From Pseudoflavonifractor sp035562355 (lineage in GTDB: Bacteria > Bacillota > Clostridia > Oscillospirales > Oscillospiraceae), in NCBI GenBank assembly GCA_035562355.1, contig DATMXU010000196.1, positions 1 to 9,916 of the forward strand: 9,916 nt of DNA, given 5' to 3'. The first letter of the stretch is position 1, and each line of letters starts with the position of its first letter. The notes under the pieces are model-generated. The model was not told the origin of the DNA, did not search any database, and was given only the letters and a program-made list of their open reading frames with translations. Positions 7,241 to 9,916 of this stretch are shown here, in pieces. Position numbers and translations under genes: made by a program.

Positions 7241-8095
7241 ATGGACGGTACGGCGCAAAAGCCCCGCGCCCTGGTGGTGATTGACCTGGATGGGACCACG
7301 CTCACCCGGGGCGCGATCGAGCTGACGGCGCGGGTGAGCGCGGCCCTGATGCGCGCCCATGCCCAGGGCTGTGCCGTCGCCATCGCCACTGGCCGGACCG
7401 GCAGCATCATTCCGCCCGCCGTCCGTACCCTGCCCTTTCTTGATTACCTCATTACCTCCAACGGTGCGCGCGTGGCCGACTGCCGGAGCGGGGCGTGCCT
7501 TTTCCGCGGAGAGCTGGCTGGGGAGACCGTGCTGGACCTGATCGCCACCCAGCGGCCCCTGGGCGCGGCGTTTAACCTCTTCTTACAAGGCCGGATTCTG
7601 CTGGAAGAGGGGGTGGTAACCTATATGCTCGATGAGGCGCGGGACGCCCGGCGCCCACAGGGCGAATTTAATAGGAGCGAGGGCAGAGAGGTGGTTTCGG
7701 ACCTCGGACGCCTGATCACCCCCGGGACCTCCGGCATTGAAAAGCTGGGCTGTACCTACCCCGCGGAATCGACGCTCTGCGCCGCTCTCCCGGCGCTGGA
7801 GCGTCGGGGCGATATTGAGGCTGTCTGGGTGCAGGGGAGGGAGATAGAGGTCACTGCCGCAGGAGTCCACAAGGGGGCCGCGCTGGCCCGGCTCATGGCG
7901 CTGCTGGACCTCCCCCGGGAGCGTATCCTTGCCTTTGGCGACAGCAATAACGATCTGTCCATGGCCTCCGTGGCCCGCCTCGTGGCCATGGGGAACGCAG
8001 GGCCGGCGCTCAAGGCCGCCGCCCACGCCGTGACCACCTGCGTGGAGGAGGACGGCGTCGCCCTCTATCTGGAGCGCTGGCTGGCTGGATTTTAG
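7241..8095 (+). CDS. HAD-superfamily IIB (Cof-type) phosphatase
   Basis: Probable Mg-dependent phosphatase of 284 residues acting on a small phosphorylated metabolite, likely a sugar phosphate. Motif I is DLDGT (nucleophile Asp15, acid/base Asp17), motif II is ATGRT (Thr50), motif III Lys211 in GVHKG, and motif IV GDSNND (Asp234 and Asp238). The large segment between motifs II and III (about 80-200) fits a C2B cap of Cof/YidA-type proteins, as does the ITSNGA stretch (71-76). The ATG at 7241 has GGGAG 8 bases upstream, whereas the in-frame GTG at 7235 is only 2 bases from it. The gene follows the GH1 gene by 12 bases and closes the operon. A role in draining glucose 6-phosphate or another phosphorylated product is inferred from context; cap-type IIB enzymes are often promiscuous. 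Confidence 0.9.
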   Translation: MDGTAQKPRALVVIDLDGTTLTRGAIELTARVSAALMRAHAQGCAVAIATGRTGSIIPPAVRTLPFLDYLITSNGARVADCRSGACLFRGELAGETVLDLIATQRPLGAAFNLFLQGRILLEEGVVTYMLDEARDARRPQGEFNRSEGREVVSDLGRLITPGTSGIEKLGCTYPAESTLCAALPALERRGDIEAVWVQGREIEVTAAGVHKGAALARLMALLDLPRERILAFGDSNNDLSMASVARLVAMGNAGPALKAAAHAVTTCVEEDGVALYLERWLAGF

Positions 8096-8139
8096 GGATG
8101 CGCCGGTCCAACGCCGGGTTTTGCCAGTGTGTGCAGCTA

Positions 8140-8181
8140 CACTTTTTGAAACACTGTAAGAAGTTTCAAAAAGTGGTTTTT
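8140..8181 (+). terminator. Probable intrinsic terminator of the PTS operon
   Basis: A perfect 13-bp stem (CACTTTTTGAAAC and its complement) with a 10-base loop lies 45 bases after the phosphatase stop codon. It is followed after one base by TTTTT (8177-8181). The stem is AT-rich for this genome but the position and U-tract suit termination of the rightward operon. Confidence 0.5.
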
Positions 8182-8189
8182 CTACACGC

Positions 8190-8217
8190 GAAAGGGAAAG
8201 GCTGACGGTTCCCTTTC
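8190..8217. repeat. 9-bp perfect inverted repeat
   Basis: GAAAGGGAA (8190-8198) and TTCCCTTTC (8209-8217) flank a 10-base loop. No U-tract follows on either strand, so it is not an obvious terminator. It sits between two stronger hairpins and may be part of the compound element around it. Confidence 0.6.
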
Positions 8218-8268
8218 ACACTATCCCTCCCTCCGAGATGTTCCGCCTGGGTGTTTTTTGACAGGCTG

Positions 8269-8304
8269 ATAAGAGCCCCCGCCCTTTTGGGCGGGGGCTC
8301 TTAT
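8269..8304. terminator. Bidirectional terminator hairpin between convergent genes
   Basis: A perfect 16-bp stem (8269-8284 with 8289-8304) and a TTTT loop lies 5 bases beyond the stop codon of the histidine kinase. The stem has a GC-rich centre and an AT-rich base, so read on either strand it ends in CTCTTAT, as is common for bidirectional terminators. It would mainly end the leftward kinase transcript and back up the rightward terminator. Confidence 0.75.
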
Positions 8305-8309
8305 GTCTC

Positions 8310-9911
8310 CTATTCTCCGGCGACAACCTGGGGCGCCATGGGCAGCGCGAAGGTAAACTGTGCGCCGCCGCCCGGCAGATTGCGGGCCCGGATCCAGCCG
8401 CCGTGGACCTCGACGATGGTCTTGCAGATGGACAGCCCCATGCCGTGTCCGCGGACGGCGTCCTCGCTGTGCCCGGCCCGGTTGGGCTGGATCTCGAACA
8501 GGGTGGGCAAAGCCTCGGCAGCAATGCCCGGGCCGCTGTCCGTCAGGGTAAACTGGGCAAAGCCCTCCGCTTCCGCCATTTCCACCACAATGGTCGGGCG
8601 CTTGCCGCCATAGCGACGGGCGTTATCCAGCAGGTTGTTGAATACCTGGGTGATGAGCAGGGCGTCCATCGGCACCAGGAGCAGGCTGTCGCTCTGTTTA
8701 ATCTCAATGTGCACGTCGGGGTGGCGCCTGCGGAACAGGGACACCGCCTCGCCGACCACCTCCTCGGCTGCCTCCTCGGTCTTGGTGATGGTCATATTGT
8801 CCTGATGGATGCGGGTGACGGACAGGATATTTTCCACCATGTTTAAAAGCCATTGGGCGTCGGCCTGTATGCCGGAGATCAGCTGCACCTGAATCTGCTC
8901 GGGAAGCTCCCCTCGGTTTTCCAAAAAGGTGCCGCTGGCCCCGATGATGCTGGTGAGGGGGGTGCGCAGATCGTGGGATATCCCGCGCAGAAAGCTGTTG
9001 CGCGCTTTTTCAGTTTCCGCCGTCACCCGGCTCTCCCGCTGCCGGGTGGCCAGGTCCAGGACATGCAGGGCCTGGGAGGTTTGCTGGGCCACAAGCTCGG
9101 CAAAGACGCGCTCGGACGCAGACAGCGGCCCGTTTTGCAGCGAGACGCCCACCGCGCCGTAGGTCTGGTCCTGCACAGCTAAGGGGAGATAGAACACCTT
9201 TCTGGCCGGGTCTGTCTCCTTGCCGCCCTGCCCGGTAACCTCTATGGTCATCTGCGCATACCGGCGTTCAGCCGGGACCAGGAAAAAGCTCTCAGAGAGG
9301 TCCCCGTCCGCCATACTAAAATAAAAGCCGGGCTCGGTCTCCGCGCCGCGGTCGACATGCAGGGCCGTCGACCGCCCCAGACTGTCGTGCAGATACGCCA
9401 AGGAGACCTGGGCAATGGTCTCCTCATCACCGCTGGAGAGCAGAATGCTGTTCAGCTCGTACATCAGCCCGGCGCGCCGTTCTTTTTCCTGGGCGGTTTT
9501 GGCCAGGCTTTTGATGTGCGCCGTGATGGTGCTGGTAGCCAGGGTAATCAGCAGCATGATGCATACGGTGATGGAAAATCCGTGCGACACGCTGAAGGTA
9601 AAGCGGGGCTCCGTAAGCAAATAGCCGTAGATCAGCACCCCGGCCACCGTGGCGCCCAGCCCATAGAGGTAGCCATCGGTGATGGCGGATATGATCAATA
9701 TCGCCAGCACCATCACAATGCCCATGTTCTGCTGGCCGATGCCCAGCCGGTACAGCCCCTCACATAGAACCAGCGCCAGCAGGAGGATCAGCACAGCCTT
9801 CACGGCCTCCTCCATCCAAGGCCGTTTCTCGGGCTTGGATATTTTTATGTGATCGCTCTTCAATCCAGATAGCCTCCATGTCTGCCCATAATGATATAAG
9901 TATACCATCAC
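8310..9911 (-). CDS. Membrane sensor histidine kinase with KdpD-like DUF4118 domain (start near window edge, uncertain)
   Basis: Two-component sensor kinase, up to 533 residues if read from the GTG at 9911. Four hydrophobic helices (about 36-54, 62-79, 81-99, 111-129) form a KdpD-like DUF4118 membrane domain, followed by a GAF-like region (about 145-285). The HisKA domain has His313 in GISHDLRTPLTS. The ATPase domain has the N-box NNLLDNA (425-431), G1 box DSGPGI (458-463) and G2 box GHGMGLS (488-494). All catalytic boxes are intact. The N-terminal KdpD sensor/USP region of full-length KdpD is absent from this frame. An ATG at 9908 overlaps a possible TGA of an upstream gene (TGATG), suggesting a coupled neighbour outside the window. 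GTG 9911, ATG 9908 or a gene start beyond the edge cannot be separated, since any ribosome-binding site lies outside. The partner response regulator is not in the window. A potassium-sensing role is suggested only by homology. Confidence 0.85.
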   Translation of the reverse strand: MMVYLYHYGQTWRLSGLKSDHIKISKPEKRPWMEEAVKAVLILLLALVLCEGLYRLGIGQQNMGIVMVLAILIISAITDGYLYGLGATVAGVLIYGYLLTEPRFTFSVSHGFSITVCIMLLITLATSTITAHIKSLAKTAQEKERRAGLMYELNSILLSSGDEETIAQVSLAYLHDSLGRSTALHVDRGAETEPGFYFSMADGDLSESFFLVPAERRYAQMTIEVTGQGGKETDPARKVFYLPLAVQDQTYGAVGVSLQNGPLSASERVFAELVAQQTSQALHVLDLATRQRESRVTAETEKARNSFLRGISHDLRTPLTSIIGASGTFLENRGELPEQIQVQLISGIQADAQWLLNMVENILSVTRIHQDNMTITKTEEAAEEVVGEAVSLFRRRHPDVHIEIKQSDSLLLVPMDALLITQVFNNLLDNARRYGGKRPTIVVEMAEAEGFAQFTLTDSGPGIAAEALPTLFEIQPNRAGHSEDAVRGHGMGLSICKTIVEVHGGWIRARNLPGGGAQFTFALPMAPQVVAGE

Positions 9912-9916
9912 CCGCC

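Larger units (their letters stand above)
8126..8222. repeat. Compound inverted-repeat element in the convergent intergenic region
   Basis: AGTGTG (8126-8131) and CACACT (8217-8222) are complementary and enclose two perfect inverted repeats: 13 bp at 8140-8152/8163-8175 and 9 bp at 8190-8198/8209-8217. Both hairpins are preceded by a direct repeat CTACAC (8137-8142 and 8182-8187). The whole could fold as a three-way junction. It may be a small structured RNA, a dispersed palindromic repeat or a MITE-like remnant. No coding sequence is apparent in it. Confidence 0.4.

Noticed and set aside
5888..7360. 490-codon minus-strand frame across the GH1 gene
   Set aside because: Antisense shadow of a GH1 gene with both catalytic glutamates in place.
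1..9916. tRNA, rRNA, CRISPR array, insertion sequence or phage genes
   Set aside because: No tRNA cloverleaf, rRNA signature, regularly spaced repeats, transposase or integrase motifs were seen on either strand.

Overview
The window is GC-rich, with G/C-dominated third codon positions, PTS-type sugar transport, a PRD regulator, a clostridial-type enoate reductase-like flavoenzyme and a KdpD-related kinase. This fits an anaerobic high-GC Firmicute, most likely a gut Oscillospiraceae-type organism near Flavonifractor, Lawsonibacter or Intestinimonas. That placement is inferred from gene style and composition only; there is no rRNA in the window.

Layout. From 1 to 1686 on the minus strand lies most of a BglG/LicR-type activator (HTH, two PRDs, EIIB-like and EIIA domains), cut by the left edge. 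A 205-base divergent regulatory region (1687-1891) holds an AT-rich promoter for the activator, an inverted repeat that could be its operator, and an extended -10 for the rightward operon. From 1892 to 8095 on the plus strand six genes run closely spaced: EIIA, EIIB and EIIC of a lactose/cellobiose-family PTS permease, a 629-residue FMN/4Fe-4S/FAD oxidoreductase of the Old Yellow Enzyme/2-enoate reductase type, a GH1 6-phospho-beta-glucosidase, and a HAD-IIB (Cof-type) phosphatase. A perfect 13-bp stem-loop separates the permease genes from the enzyme genes. A convergent intergenic region (8096-8309) carries three perfect inverted repeats. From 8310 to the right edge, on the minus strand, is a membrane histidine kinase with a KdpD-like four-helix domain but no KdpD N-terminal domain in this reading frame.

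How the genes may work together. The permease would import a beta-glucoside as its 6-phosphate and the GH1 enzyme would split it into glucose 6-phosphate and an aglycone (or a second sugar). The flavoenzyme sits between permease and glycosidase, a place not needed for simple cellobiose use. This suggests the substrate is a plant-type glucoside whose aglycone carries a reducible activated C=C bond and may serve as an electron sink. The HAD phosphatase could dephosphorylate a sugar phosphate. The divergent activator would sense transport through PTS phosphorylation. The kinase looks unrelated. The functional link between glycoside uptake and ene-reduction is an inference from gene order and is the most interesting point in the window.
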